A program made the position numbers and the translations under genes. Below are positions 8,375-16,321 of a DNA stretch of 64,000 nucleotides, piece by piece (position 1 is the stretch's first letter; the number at the start of each line of letters is the position of its first letter). The DNA is from Streptomyces sp. R21 (lineage in GTDB: Bacteria > Actinomycetota > Actinomycetes > Streptomycetales > Streptomycetaceae). Location: the NCBI RefSeq assembly GCF_041051975.1, contig NZ_CP163435.1, positions 8,396,001-8,460,000 of the forward strand, given 5' to 3'. The notes under the pieces are model-generated. The model worked only from the letters and a program-made list of their open reading frames with translations. It ran no database searches and had not been told where the DNA came from.

Positions 8375-9247
8375 TCACTGTCGGCGTCGTACCGCCGTGA
8401 ACCGGACGGGGGTGCCCGGTACCGCCTGTGCCGCGGAGGGCAGGTCCCTCGGGTCGACGACGGCGATCACCGGGTAGCCGCCGGTGGTCGGGTGATCGGC
8501 GAGGAAGACGACCGGGCGGCCGTCCGGGGGGACCTGGACGGCGCCCAGGACCATGCCCTCACTGGGGAGTTCGCCGGAAACGGCCCTCTCCAGGGAGGGC
8601 CCTTCCGTCCGCAGGCCTATGCGGTTGCTCGCGGAGGACACCCGGAAGGCGCGCAGGGTCAGGGTGCGCAGGGCCGACTCCGTGAACCAGTCGTCGCGCG
8701 GGCCCGGCGTCACGCGCAGGACCAGTTCGGACGGCGGGCCGGGATGCGGGACGACGTCCACGCGCGCGTGCCCCGCGGCGGCGCGTCCCAGGGGCAGCAC
8801 CATGCCGTCGGTGAGGGGCGGTGGGCCCAGCCCGGAGAGGAGGTCCGTGGAGCGGCTGCCGAGCACCGGGTCGACGGCCACTCCGCCCGAGACGGCGACA
8901 TAGCTGCGCAGCCCCCGGTCGGCGGCGCCGACGTTCAGCAGCGCCCCCGCGGGGAGGCGCACGGGAGCACCCCAGGGCGCCGGACGGCCGTCCACGGTGA
9001 CCGGGCAGGGTGCGCCCGCGACCGCCACGGTGACCGTCGAACGCGTGCGCAGGGCGCAGCCGTTGAGTGTGGTCTCCAGCACGGCGGCCTCGGGCGGGTT
9101 GCCGACGAGACGGTTGGCGAGGGCGGCGGCGGGCGCGTCCAGGGCCCCGGAGCGCGGCACGCCGAGGTGGGCGTGGCCGGGGCGGCCCTGGTCCTGGACG
9201 GTGGTCAGTGCCCCGGCACGGACGACGGAGAGGGCCCGGTCGGTCAT
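8375..9247 (-). CDS. pxpC: 5-oxoprolinase subunit C (biotin-dependent carboxylase-like)
   Basis: 290 residues. Matches the carboxyltransferase-domain-2 (AHS2/KipA) family: VVRAGALTTVQDQGRPGHAHLGVPRSGALD near the start, SYVAVSGGVAVDPVLGSRSTD in the middle and a characteristic FLADHPTTGGYPVIAVV near the end. PxpC works with PxpB and PxpA to hydrolyse 5-oxo-L-proline to L-glutamate with ATP in the cytoplasm. It overlaps pxpB by 4 bases and the order pxpA-pxpB-pxpC on one strand is the usual one, so the assignment rests on both motifs and context. Confidence 0.92.
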   Translation of the reverse strand: MTDRALSVVRAGALTTVQDQGRPGHAHLGVPRSGALDAPAAALANRLVGNPPEAAVLETTLNGCALRTRSTVTVAVAGAPCPVTVDGRPAPWGAPVRLPAGALLNVGAADRGLRSYVAVSGGVAVDPVLGSRSTDLLSGLGPPPLTDGMVLPLGRAAAGHARVDVVPHPGPPSELVLRVTPGPRDDWFTESALRTLTLRAFRVSSASNRIGLRTEGPSLERAVSGELPSEGMVLGAVQVPPDGRPVVFLADHPTTGGYPVIAVVDPRDLPSAAQAVPGTPVRFTAVRRRQ

Positions 9248-9861
9248 GCCTGCCTCACCGGTACGAAGCGGACCCGCGTGCCGGGGGCCAGCAGAGCGGC
9301 CGGCACGCGCGCGTGGTCCCACAGAACGGCGTCCGTGGTGCCGATCAGCTGCCAGCCGCCCGGCGAGGCACGGGGATACATGCCGGTGTACGGGCCCGCG
9401 AGGCCCACGGAACCCGCCGGGACGCTCGTGCGCGGGGTCTCCCGGCGGGGGACGTCGTACCGGGCGGGGAGCCCCGTGAGGTAACCGAAGCCGGGCGCGA
9501 ATCCGCAGAAGGCGACGCGGAACTCGGCCGCCGCGTGGATCACCGGAACCTCGGCCTCCGTCACACCCCACAGGGCCGCGACATCGGCCAGGTCCGGGCC
9601 GTCGTACCGTACGGCGATCTCGACCGCCTCCTCCGCGCGCGCGGGCAGCGGTGGGATCCGCCACGAGGCGAGTCCGGCCGCCAGCCGGGCCGGGTCGTCC
9701 ACGCCGTCCAGGAGGACCGTGCGGGCCGCGGGGACGATCTCGCGCACGGAGAGGGAGCCGTCCGCGCGGCGGCGCAGCAGCTCCGCGTGCAGGGCCTGGG
9801 CCGACTCGCCCGAGGACACCTCGACGAGCAGCGCGCGCTCGCCGACCGGCAGGGCCCTCAT
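9244..9861 (-). CDS. pxpB: 5-oxoprolinase subunit B
   Basis: 205 residues of the AHS1/KipI family. Key blocks are FCGFAPGFGYLTGLP, VPRRETPRTSVPAGSVGLAGPYTGMYP and GGWQLIGTTD, typical of PxpB. It is probably the partner that forms the ATP-using PxpBC complex. ATG overlaps the stop of pxpA and its own stop overlaps the pxpC start, so the three are translated in a coupled way. In Bacillus the same family acts as a kinase inhibitor, but the presence of pxpA and pxpC here argues for 5-oxoproline hydrolysis. Confidence 0.93.
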   Translation of the reverse strand: MRALPVGERALLVEVSSGESAQALHAELLRRRADGSLSVREIVPAARTVLLDGVDDPARLAAGLASWRIPPLPARAEEAVEIAVRYDGPDLADVAALWGVTEAEVPVIHAAAEFRVAFCGFAPGFGYLTGLPARYDVPRRETPRTSVPAGSVGLAGPYTGMYPRASPGGWQLIGTTDAVLWDHARVPAALLAPGTRVRFVPVRQA

Positions 9862-10616
9862 GCGAACGCCGCCACGCGGACGCCCGAGGACTCCAGCCGG
9901 GCGCGGACCCGACGGGCGAGCTCCACCGCGCCCGGTGTGTCCCCGTGCAGACACAGCGAGCGGGCGCGGACGGCGATGCGTTCCCCGGAGTGGGCCGTCA
10001 CGGTGCCGAAGCGGGCCAGGTTCTCCGAGCGTTCGACCACGACGTCGGCGTCCGTGATCACCGCGCCGTCCTGGGTGCGCGGCACCAGGGTGCCCTCCTC
10101 GGTGTATGCGCGATCCGCGAACGCCTCGGTGGCGGTGGGCAGTCCGGCCTTCTCGGCGAGGTTCAGCAGGCGCGAGGAGGGGAGGCCGAGCACGGGCAGG
10201 GCGGCGTCCGCGAGCAGGATGCCGTCGACGACCGCGCCCGCCTGCTCCTCGTCGTGCACGACACGGTTGTAGAGCGCGCCGTGCGGTTTCACGTAGGACA
10301 CGCGCGTGCCCGCCGCGCGGGCGAAGACCTCCAGGGCGCCGATCTGGTACGCCACTTCGGCTGCCAGCTCGTCGGGCGGTACGTCCATCGCGCGCCGCCC
10401 GAACCCCGCCAGGTCGCGGTAGGAGACCTGGGCGCCGATCCGTACGCCGCGCGCGGCCGCCAGGTCGCACACCCGCCGCATGGTGGCCGCGTCCCCGGCG
10501 TGGAAGCCGCAGGCCACATTGGCGCTGGTGACGACGGACAGCAGTTGTTCGTCGTCGGTGAGCCGCCAGCGGCCGAAGCCCTCGCCGAGGTCGGCGTTGA
10601 GATCGATCGGGGTCAT
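9858..10616 (-). CDS. pxpA: 5-oxoprolinase subunit A (LamB/YcsF family)
   Basis: 252 residues starting MTPIDLNADLGEGFGRW, the diagnostic N-terminus of LamB/YcsF proteins, followed by ANVACGFHAGDAATM and VKPHGALYN, which supply the metal- and substrate-binding residues. PxpA is the TIM-barrel-like amidohydrolase that opens the pyroglutamate ring with help from PxpBC. The length is normal. It is 62 bases downstream of the DUF1445 gene in the same orientation and overlaps pxpB. Confidence 0.94.
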   Translation of the reverse strand: MTPIDLNADLGEGFGRWRLTDDEQLLSVVTSANVACGFHAGDAATMRRVCDLAAARGVRIGAQVSYRDLAGFGRRAMDVPPDELAAEVAYQIGALEVFARAAGTRVSYVKPHGALYNRVVHDEEQAGAVVDGILLADAALPVLGLPSSRLLNLAEKAGLPTATEAFADRAYTEEGTLVPRTQDGAVITDADVVVERSENLARFGTVTAHSGERIAVRARSLCLHGDTPGAVELARRVRARLESSGVRVAAFA

Positions 10617-10678
10617 GAGCTCTCTGTTTCTCCTGTTCGGAACACGCGCGTCCAGAGCACGCGGTACGGCTCGTGTGC

Positions 10679-11503
10679 TCAGAGCACGCGGTGTTGCTCG
10701 TCGCGGGTGTCCGTGACGAGCATCTGGCCGGGCGCGTGGGTGATCGCGAAGGGCGGGCGCGACGCCATCACGGCCGCCTGGGGAGTCACTCCGCAGGCCC
10801 AGAACACCGGGATGTCGTCCGGTGCGAGGTCCACCGGATCGCCGAAGTCGGGGCGCGAGAGATCCTCGATGCCGAGCACCGACGGCTCGCCGCAGTGCAC
10901 CGGGCTGCCGTGGACGGCCGGGTACAGGCTGCTCTCCCTGATCGTCGCGGCCAGGTGCTCGGGCGGGACCGGGCGCATCGACACCACCATGGGGCCGTAC
11001 AGCCGGCCGGCCGGGCGGCACTGGCGTCCGGTCACGTACATCGAGACGTTGCGGCCCTGTTCGAGGTGGCGCAGCGGGACGCCCGCCCCGGTCAGCGCCC
11101 ACTCGAAGGTGAAGCTGCACCCGAGGAGGAAGGTGACGAGGTCCTCGCGCCAGCGGCCGACCACGTCCGTGGGCTCCTCGACCAGTTCGCCGTGCTCCCA
11201 CACGCGATAGCGGGGCAGGTCGGTGCGCAGGTCCGCGCCTTCCGCGAGGACGGTCGTCCAGGAGCCGGCGTCGGTGACGTCGAGGACGGGGCACGGCTTC
11301 TGGTTGCGCTGACAGAACAGCAGCATGTCGTACGCCCAGTCGGCGGGCACCGAGATCAGGTTCGCCTGGGTGTGGCCGGCGGCGACTCCGGCGGTGGGCC
11401 CCGACACGCCCGAACGGAACAGGGAGCGCGCCTTCTTGGGGGTCCACGCGTGCGCGTGGCCGTCGACAAGGCTCAACGGGCGGTCCTGTGCGGTGCGGTT
11501 CAC
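10679..11503 (-). CDS. DUF1445 family protein, putative hydro-lyase / D-glutamate cyclase-like
   Basis: 274 residues starting at a GTG with AAGGAG upstream. The sequence carries the DUF1445 blocks: TAGVAAGHTQANLISVP, a CSFTFEWAL segment, RNVSMYVT and PFAITHAPGQMLVTD near the end. The same domain is found in vertebrate D-glutamate cyclase, which turns D-glutamate into 5-oxo-D-proline; bacterial members are usually just called hydro-lyases. Lying between a carrier and pxpABC, a D-glutamate or 5-oxoproline role fits well but is inferred. It overlaps the MFS gene by 4 bases (GTGA). The last codons contain one copy of a 12-base direct repeat. Confidence 0.85.
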   Translation of the reverse strand: MNRTAQDRPLSLVDGHAHAWTPKKARSLFRSGVSGPTAGVAAGHTQANLISVPADWAYDMLLFCQRNQKPCPVLDVTDAGSWTTVLAEGADLRTDLPRYRVWEHGELVEEPTDVVGRWREDLVTFLLGCSFTFEWALTGAGVPLRHLEQGRNVSMYVTGRQCRPAGRLYGPMVVSMRPVPPEHLAATIRESSLYPAVHGSPVHCGEPSVLGIEDLSRPDFGDPVDLAPDDIPVFWACGVTPQAAVMASRPPFAITHAPGQMLVTDTRDEQHRVL

Positions 11504-12819
11504 CGGAGCTCCTTCCCGAGCGTCTCGGGCAGCCCGAGCAGCGCCAGCGCCGCCAGGGCGTAGCCGACGGCACCGAAGACCAGGGCGCCGCCGACGCCCC
11601 AGCTGTCGGCGAGGAAGCCGACGGTCGTGGGAAAGACGGCACCCACGGCACGGCCGGTGTTGTACGTGAAGCCCTGCCCGGTGCCGCGCACCGCCGTCGG
11701 GTACAGCTCGCTGAGGAACGAGCCGAAGCCGCTGAAGATCGCCGACATACAGAAGCCCAGGGGGAAACCGAGCACCAGGAGCAGTGTGTTGGCACCGCTG
11801 GGGATGTTGGCGTACACGAGGATGCCGACCGCCGAGAGGACCGCGAAGAGCAGGATGTTCCGCTTGCGGCCCAGCCGGTCGGTCAGATAGCCACCGGTGA
11901 GGTACCCGATGAAGGCTCCGGAGATCAGGAACGTGAGGTAGCCGCCGGTGCCGACGACGGACAGACCGCGATCCGTCTTCAGGTACGTCGGCACCCACGT
12001 GGCCAGCGTGTAGTAGCCGCCCTGGACGCCGGTGGAGAGCAGCACCGCGAAGAACGTGGTGCGCAGCAGGCCCGGGGAGTCGGCCGTGGCGGGCTTGAAG
12101 ATCGCCGCGAACGAGCCCTTGCGGGCGCTCTTCTCGCGCGCGGCGGCCGCCTCCGGCGCGTCGTGCACCCGGCGCCGCACCCAGACGACGAGCAACGCGG
12201 GCAGCGCGCCGGTCCAGAACATCACGCGCCAGGCGAGATCGTCGCCTAGGTACTGGAAGACCAGCGTGTAGACGATCACGGCCAGCGCCCAGCCGACGGC
12301 CCAGGCGCTCTGCACCGCGCCCAGCGTGCGGCCCCGGTGCTTCGCACTGGTGTACTCGGCCACCAGGACCGCGCCGACCGCCCACTCGCCGCCGAAGCCG
12401 AGGCCCTGAAGGGCGCGGAAGACCAGCAGCGTCTCGTAGTTGGGCGCGAACCCGCAGGCCACGGTGAACACCGCGTAGGTGGCCACGGTGATCATCAGTG
12501 CCTTGACACGTCCGATCCGGTCCGCGACCACGCCCGCGATGGCGCCGCCGACCGCCGAGACGACCAGTGTGACGGTGGTGAACAGGCCGGTCTGGCCGCT
12601 GTCCAGGCCGAAGTACGCCGCGAGCGCGACCATGCTCAGCGGCAGCGTGAAGTAGTCGTACGAGTCGAGGGCATAGCCGCCGAACGCGCCGCCGAAGGCG
12701 CGTCGGCCCCGCGGACTCAGGGCGCGCAGCCAGCCGAACGCGCCGTCAGGGGTGGTGGGTTGGGCCGTGCCGGGAGCGGAATCGGCGGTCAGGGCCTGGG
12801 AGGGAGGGGTCGTGCTCAT
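11500..12819 (-). CDS. MFS transporter, metabolite:H+ symporter type
   Basis: 439 residues, start taken at MSTTPPSQAL with GAGGTG upstream. Twelve hydrophobic segments are visible, with the MFS signature GVVADRIGRVKAL between helices 2 and 3 and FLISGAFIGYLTGGYLTDRLGRKRN between 8 and 9, plus YDYFTLPLSMVALAAYFG in helix 1. It resembles the sialic-acid/aromatic-acid symporter branch. As first gene of the 5-oxoproline operon it most likely imports the substrate (pyroglutamate, D-glutamate or a related acid). Substrate not provable from sequence. Confidence 0.88.
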   Translation of the reverse strand: MSTTPPSQALTADSAPGTAQPTTPDGAFGWLRALSPRGRRAFGGAFGGYALDSYDYFTLPLSMVALAAYFGLDSGQTGLFTTVTLVVSAVGGAIAGVVADRIGRVKALMITVATYAVFTVACGFAPNYETLLVFRALQGLGFGGEWAVGAVLVAEYTSAKHRGRTLGAVQSAWAVGWALAVIVYTLVFQYLGDDLAWRVMFWTGALPALLVVWVRRRVHDAPEAAAAREKSARKGSFAAIFKPATADSPGLLRTTFFAVLLSTGVQGGYYTLATWVPTYLKTDRGLSVVGTGGYLTFLISGAFIGYLTGGYLTDRLGRKRNILLFAVLSAVGILVYANIPSGANTLLLVLGFPLGFCMSAIFSGFGSFLSELYPTAVRGTGQGFTYNTGRAVGAVFPTTVGFLADSWGVGGALVFGAVGYALAALALLGLPETLGKELR

Positions 12820-12915
12820 GGGCACCTCGCAATGAGGGACGGAGGGTGCTTGAGGGATGAGCCGTGCCGTGCGGAAGCGGGGGCGCCGGGGCTGAGCCGT
12901 CGGCGCCTGACCGCC

Positions 12916-12945
12916 AAGGTAGAGGATCGTTGAACGATCCCTCAA
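12916..12945 (-). promoter_or_regulatory. Candidate promoter of the MFS-DUF1445-pxpABC operon
   Basis: On the minus strand TTGAGG (12945-12940) is followed after 18 bases by TACCTT (12921-12916), which fits the Streptomyces TANNNT rule. The spacer between the two boxes is almost filled by the FCD-type palindrome, so a bound repressor would cover the promoter. Prediction by eye; not mapped. Confidence 0.4.
12924..12940. promoter_or_regulatory. GntR/FCD operator palindrome
   Basis: GGATCGTTGAACGATCC is a perfect 8+1+8 inverted repeat. Its core TCGTTGAACGA matches the FadR/FCD-subfamily consensus TNGTNNNACNA exactly. It lies between the divergent GntR/FCD gene and the MFS-pxp operon and inside the predicted operon promoter, so it is the expected binding site of that regulator. 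Confidence 0.75.
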
Positions 12946-12953
12946 TACCCACG

Positions 12954-12982
12954 TTGTTTCGTTCTTATTTCTGCGATTGAAT
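12954..12982 (+). promoter_or_regulatory. Candidate leaderless promoter of the gntR gene
   Basis: TTGTTT (12954-12959), 17 bases, then TTGAAT (12977-12982), with 7 bases to the ATG at 12990. No ribosome site is visible before that ATG, which agrees with transcription starting at the start codon. The -10 has four of six consensus bases. By-eye prediction. Confidence 0.35.
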
Positions 12983-12989
12983 TCCGGGC

Positions 12990-13673
12990 ATGGCAGAGCT
13001 GACCGGACTGGCCGACGATCGTGCCCTGCTGGGCCGCACCAGCACCGCCGAGCGGGTCTCGGACATCCTCAGGAGCCGGATCGCCGACGGGTTCTTCCCA
13101 CCGGGGACACGGCTGTCCGAGGACAGCATCGGGGGCGCGCTCGGCGTCTCGCGCAACACGCTGCGCGAGGCGTTCCGGCTGCTCACGCACGAGCGGCTGC
13201 TGATCCATGAGCTCAACCGGGGCGTCTTCGTACGGGTGCTGACCGTCGAGGACGTCGAGGACATCTACCGCACCCGGGGCCTCGTCGAGTGCGCGGTCGT
13301 ACGGGGCCTCGGCCGGCCGCCGTACGCCGTCGACGGACTTGCCGAGGCCGTCGCGGACGGGCAGCGAGCGGCCCGCGAAGATGACTGGAAAGGCGTCTCC
13401 ACCGCCAACATCCACTTCCACCGGGAGCTGGTCGCGCTCGCCGGCAGTGCCCGCACAGATGAGCTGATGCGCAGCGTCTTCGCCGAACTGCGGCTCGCCT
13501 TCCACGTGGTGGACGACCCGCGCCGGCTGCACGAGCCCTACCTTCTGCGCAACCGGGAGATCCTCCAGGCGCTCCAGGCGGGCGAGCGGGACGGGGCCGA
13601 GCGCCTGCTCGCGGAGTATCTCGACGACTCGCTCAAGGGACTCGTCGAGGTGTACGGACGGCGAGTGGGGTGA
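12990..13673 (+). CDS. GntR-family (FadR/FCD subfamily) transcriptional regulator
   Basis: 227 residues. The N-terminal winged helix (about 20-85) contains LRSRIADGFFPPGTRLSEDSIGGALGVSRNTLREAFRLL, the GntR signature with helix-turn-helix. The all-helical FCD domain (about 95-215) has the metal/ligand-binding histidines in the HFHRELVALAG region. It sits divergently to the 5-oxoproline operon with an exact FCD consensus palindrome between, so it probably represses that operon and responds to an acid such as 5-oxoproline or glutamate. Ligand is inferred. Confidence 0.9.
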   Translation: MAELTGLADDRALLGRTSTAERVSDILRSRIADGFFPPGTRLSEDSIGGALGVSRNTLREAFRLLTHERLLIHELNRGVFVRVLTVEDVEDIYRTRGLVECAVVRGLGRPPYAVDGLAEAVADGQRAAREDDWKGVSTANIHFHRELVALAGSARTDELMRSVFAELRLAFHVVDDPRRLHEPYLLRNREILQALQAGERDGAERLLAEYLDDSLKGLVEVYGRRVG

Positions 13674-13755
13674 TCCGGCCCGTCCGGCGCGAGGGAAGCC
13701 GGGCGGGGCGCTGCGGGGCGTGCAGCCGCCGGGACGGCGGTCGCTTCTGCGTCGT

Positions 13756-13793
13756 TTCGACCGTTGTCAGACCGAGGACCTAGTCTGTGCACC
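13756..13793 (+). promoter_or_regulatory. Candidate leaderless promoter of the SMC-like operon
   Basis: A good -10 box TAGTCT at 13781-13786 is followed by 7 bases and the GTG at 13794; a weaker TTCGAC at 13756-13761 may be the -35 (19-base spacing). This geometry supports transcription starting at the GTG itself, a leaderless message, and decides the start codon of the first gene. By-eye prediction. Confidence 0.45.
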
Positions 13794-15320
13794 GTGACTT
13801 CCCCTGCATCGACGGACCGTGTTCCGCCCCAGCTCAGCGCGGGGCCGCGCCCTGCCCCGGGCCCGGCCGCCGACGAGGGCCTGGCGCGGCGGCTGCGTGC
13901 CCTCGCCTGCACCGCGCCGCTGCACGACCTCGATGCGCGCAAGGCGAACCTCGCGGGTGAGTACTCGGTGTACGGGATGGCGGAGGTCGCCCTCGCCGCC
14001 ATCGACCTGGTCACCCTGAACATGGACTTCGACACGGGTGCCGACCACGACCAGATAGTGGCCAGGCTGATCCCGCGCATCGCCGCCCAGGCCCCGCAGC
14101 GGCCCGTCGCCGAGCACGAGCGCGTGGCCCGCTGGGTCCTGGAGAACCTGATCAACGTCGGCAGCGTCGACCGCGGCTTCCGGGCCGTGTACGGCACGTT
14201 CGCGCCCGACGGCTCCTATGTGCGCCGCGACTACGATTTCAAGCTGATCGAGGAGGTCCCGGGATACGGCGGGACCGTCTACCTCCGTACGACCGACGAG
14301 GCGGTCAACGTCCTCGTCGGCGCCCTCGACACCGACGTCACCAGCGCGCAGATCGCCGCCGAGGTCAAGCTCGAGGTGCTGATCAGCCGCGGCCGGCTCG
14401 CCGACGCCCAGCTCGCCGCGGAGCAGGCCCGGTACCGGACCGTGCAGTACTCGGAGACGCTCCGGCGGGCGCTGGACGCGACCCGGCGCAATGTCCGCGC
14501 GGTGGACTGGCTCCAGGCCGTGCCCGACATGATCGCCGAGGCCCTCGACCACGTCGCCGACCGCTACCGCCACGAGAACGCGATCCTCACCAACATCCGC
14601 AAGGCACGCGACGAGTCGGAGGACGCCGAGCAGAAGCGCCGCGCCGCCGAGCTGGTCGACATCGTGAAGGACTGCATCCGCAGGCACACGCAGTTGCAGT
14701 CCCGGCTGCTGGAGGCCGGACCGCTGTTCCGGGCCGAGCAGGACCGGCAGGCCTTCGCCGCTCCCATGACCACGTCGGGGATAGACCTCTACGGGCATCT
14801 CGTCGCGCCCGTGCTGCCGCTGCCCGTGGAGCAGGCGCTGCGCGTGACGGACGCCTTCTTCGCGCGCGGCACCGGCCTGCGCACGCCCGTCTCCGTCCGC
14901 GTCGGGGACCTCGTCGACATACTGCTGACGCCGCCCACCGAGCGGGAGCACCTCGGTGCCGAGATGCCCGAGCCCGATCTGATCGCCACCCCCGACGACA
15001 GCCGGTTCAGCGAGGAGCAGCTGACGAGCGCCCTGGAGCTGCTCGACCTGCCCGCGGACGCGCCCCGGCGGCTGTCCGGGCTGCTCGCCGAGGCACGCCG
15101 CCGCGACCCCGAACTGCCGTACCTCGTCGCCCTGCTGGCCGTCCACGCGGCGAGCCCGCCGGTCGGCACCGCCTACCGCCAGGGCGAGGAGAAGCTGCTG
15201 TTCGCCGTCGACGACGGCACGGAGCTCGACGACCCCGAGTTCGGCGGGGCCGACCTGATCGTCGGCATGGCCCTGCTGGACGCGGCGGGCATGGCGGCGG
15301 GCCGGACGGAGGCGGCGTGA
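13794..15320 (+). CDS. Kleisin-like (MukF/MksF/JetA-type) subunit of an SMC-like complex
   Basis: 508 residues from the GTG set by the promoter (an in-frame TTG at 13764 would add ten). The first ~25 residues are Pro/Ala-rich; a compact, mostly helical domain follows to about 180, then a long helical part with heptad-like character (TSAQIAAEVKLEVLISRGRLADAQLAAEQARYRTVQYSETLRRAL) and further helices to ~290. The C-terminal third is a separate globular region with LPVEQALRVTDAFFARG. No enzyme motif is present. Size, helical make-up and position ahead of a small protein and a giant P-loop ATPase match the kleisin of MukBEF, MksBEF and Wadjet. The assignment is by architecture, not by clear sequence identity. 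Confidence 0.6.
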   Translation: MTSPASTDRVPPQLSAGPRPAPGPAADEGLARRLRALACTAPLHDLDARKANLAGEYSVYGMAEVALAAIDLVTLNMDFDTGADHDQIVARLIPRIAAQAPQRPVAEHERVARWVLENLINVGSVDRGFRAVYGTFAPDGSYVRRDYDFKLIEEVPGYGGTVYLRTTDEAVNVLVGALDTDVTSAQIAAEVKLEVLISRGRLADAQLAAEQARYRTVQYSETLRRALDATRRNVRAVDWLQAVPDMIAEALDHVADRYRHENAILTNIRKARDESEDAEQKRRAAELVDIVKDCIRRHTQLQSRLLEAGPLFRAEQDRQAFAAPMTTSGIDLYGHLVAPVLPLPVEQALRVTDAFFARGTGLRTPVSVRVGDLVDILLTPPTEREHLGAEMPEPDLIATPDDSRFSEEQLTSALELLDLPADAPRRLSGLLAEARRRDPELPYLVALLAVHAASPPVGTAYRQGEEKLLFAVDDGTELDDPEFGGADLIVGMALLDAAGMAAGRTEAA

Positions 15321-15378
15321 ACTCTCCGCTGAAAGCGCAGGCGAACTACGGGTCGTCCCAGAACAAGGAGCAGCAGCC

Positions 15379-16260
15379 GTGACCGAGCACGTCGAGTGGA
15401 GCGAGCCGGAGGGCGCCGCCGCGCCGGCGCCCAGCGCCGCCGTCACCCCCGCCGACGCCGCCGACGCGGCGCGGCTCGTCGCCTTCGGGCTGCAGCCCAA
15501 GCTCCAGCCCGCCCGCGACCAGGAGTACGCCGAGCTGCTGCGCCGCTACCGCGAGGACGCGCCCTTCGCGCGGCTCGCGGACGCCGTGGCCGCCGGTCTC
15601 GGCCTGGTCGTCCTGGAGGTGTCCCCGCGCGCGGGGATGGCCGTGACCGCCGCCGAGGACTCCGTGTTCGCCGTCCGCATGGGCGATTACGCGCGTCGCA
15701 CCTCGGCCGACGGCACCGACCGTTTCCTGCACGGCCTCGCCCATCTCGCCGTCGCCGCCATGGCGTTCCCGCGCCCCGAGGACCTCGCCGACGACGGGTA
15801 CATCGGGCGCGTCTCGGTCAACGGCGTCGACGCGTTCGTACGCCAGGCCTGCCGCAGGCTGGAGGAGCGGGCCGAGGAGACGGGGGAGAACACCGACCCG
15901 TCGACGGACGCGCCCGGTTTGGAGGCCGCCTGGCGGGTCTGGGCCCGCAGAAGCTCCGCCGGCGCCACCAAGGACGCGCGCAGACTCGCCGGCTCGACGA
16001 CCGGCATCGTCGGCAAGGCCCTCGCGTTCCTCACCGACTCCGGGTTCCTCCAGCGCACCGGGGACGACGCCGGGGGAACGTACCGGACCACCGCCCGCTA
16101 CCAGCTCCAGGTGCGCGACATGGCGGGCAGCGCCGCCCTCGCCGAGCTGCTGGAACTGGGCGTCGTCCCGGTGACCGACGGCACGGCGACGCTGCTGCCG
16201 GCCCAGGACACCGAGGACCTGGAGCTGGTGGCCGACGCCGGGCTGCCGTTCCACTCCTGA
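15379..16260 (+). CDS. Small winged-helix-like (MukE/MksE/JetB-type) subunit
   Basis: 293 residues, GTG start with AAGGAG 8 bases upstream. An Ala/Pro-rich N-terminal ~30 residues is followed by two helical/winged-helix-like lobes: the first around DQEYAELLRRYREDAPFARLADAVAAGLGL, the second around STTGIVGKALAFLTDSGFLQRTGDDAGGTYRTTARYQLQVRDM, which reads as a helix-helix-wing unit. It lies 58 bases after the kleisin-like gene and 61 before the SMC-like ATPase. In MukBEF-type complexes the E subunit is a tandem winged-helix dimer that bridges kleisin and DNA; that role is inferred. Confidence 0.6.
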   Translation: MTEHVEWSEPEGAAAPAPSAAVTPADAADAARLVAFGLQPKLQPARDQEYAELLRRYREDAPFARLADAVAAGLGLVVLEVSPRAGMAVTAAEDSVFAVRMGDYARRTSADGTDRFLHGLAHLAVAAMAFPRPEDLADDGYIGRVSVNGVDAFVRQACRRLEERAEETGENTDPSTDAPGLEAAWRVWARRSSAGATKDARRLAGSTTGIVGKALAFLTDSGFLQRTGDDAGGTYRTTARYQLQVRDMAGSAALAELLELGVVPVTDGTATLLPAQDTEDLELVADAGLPFHS

Positions 16261-16321
16261 CTTCCCGAACGCCTTTACGAACCGTTTCACGACTGCGTCT
16301 TACGACTACGAGAGTCCGCCC

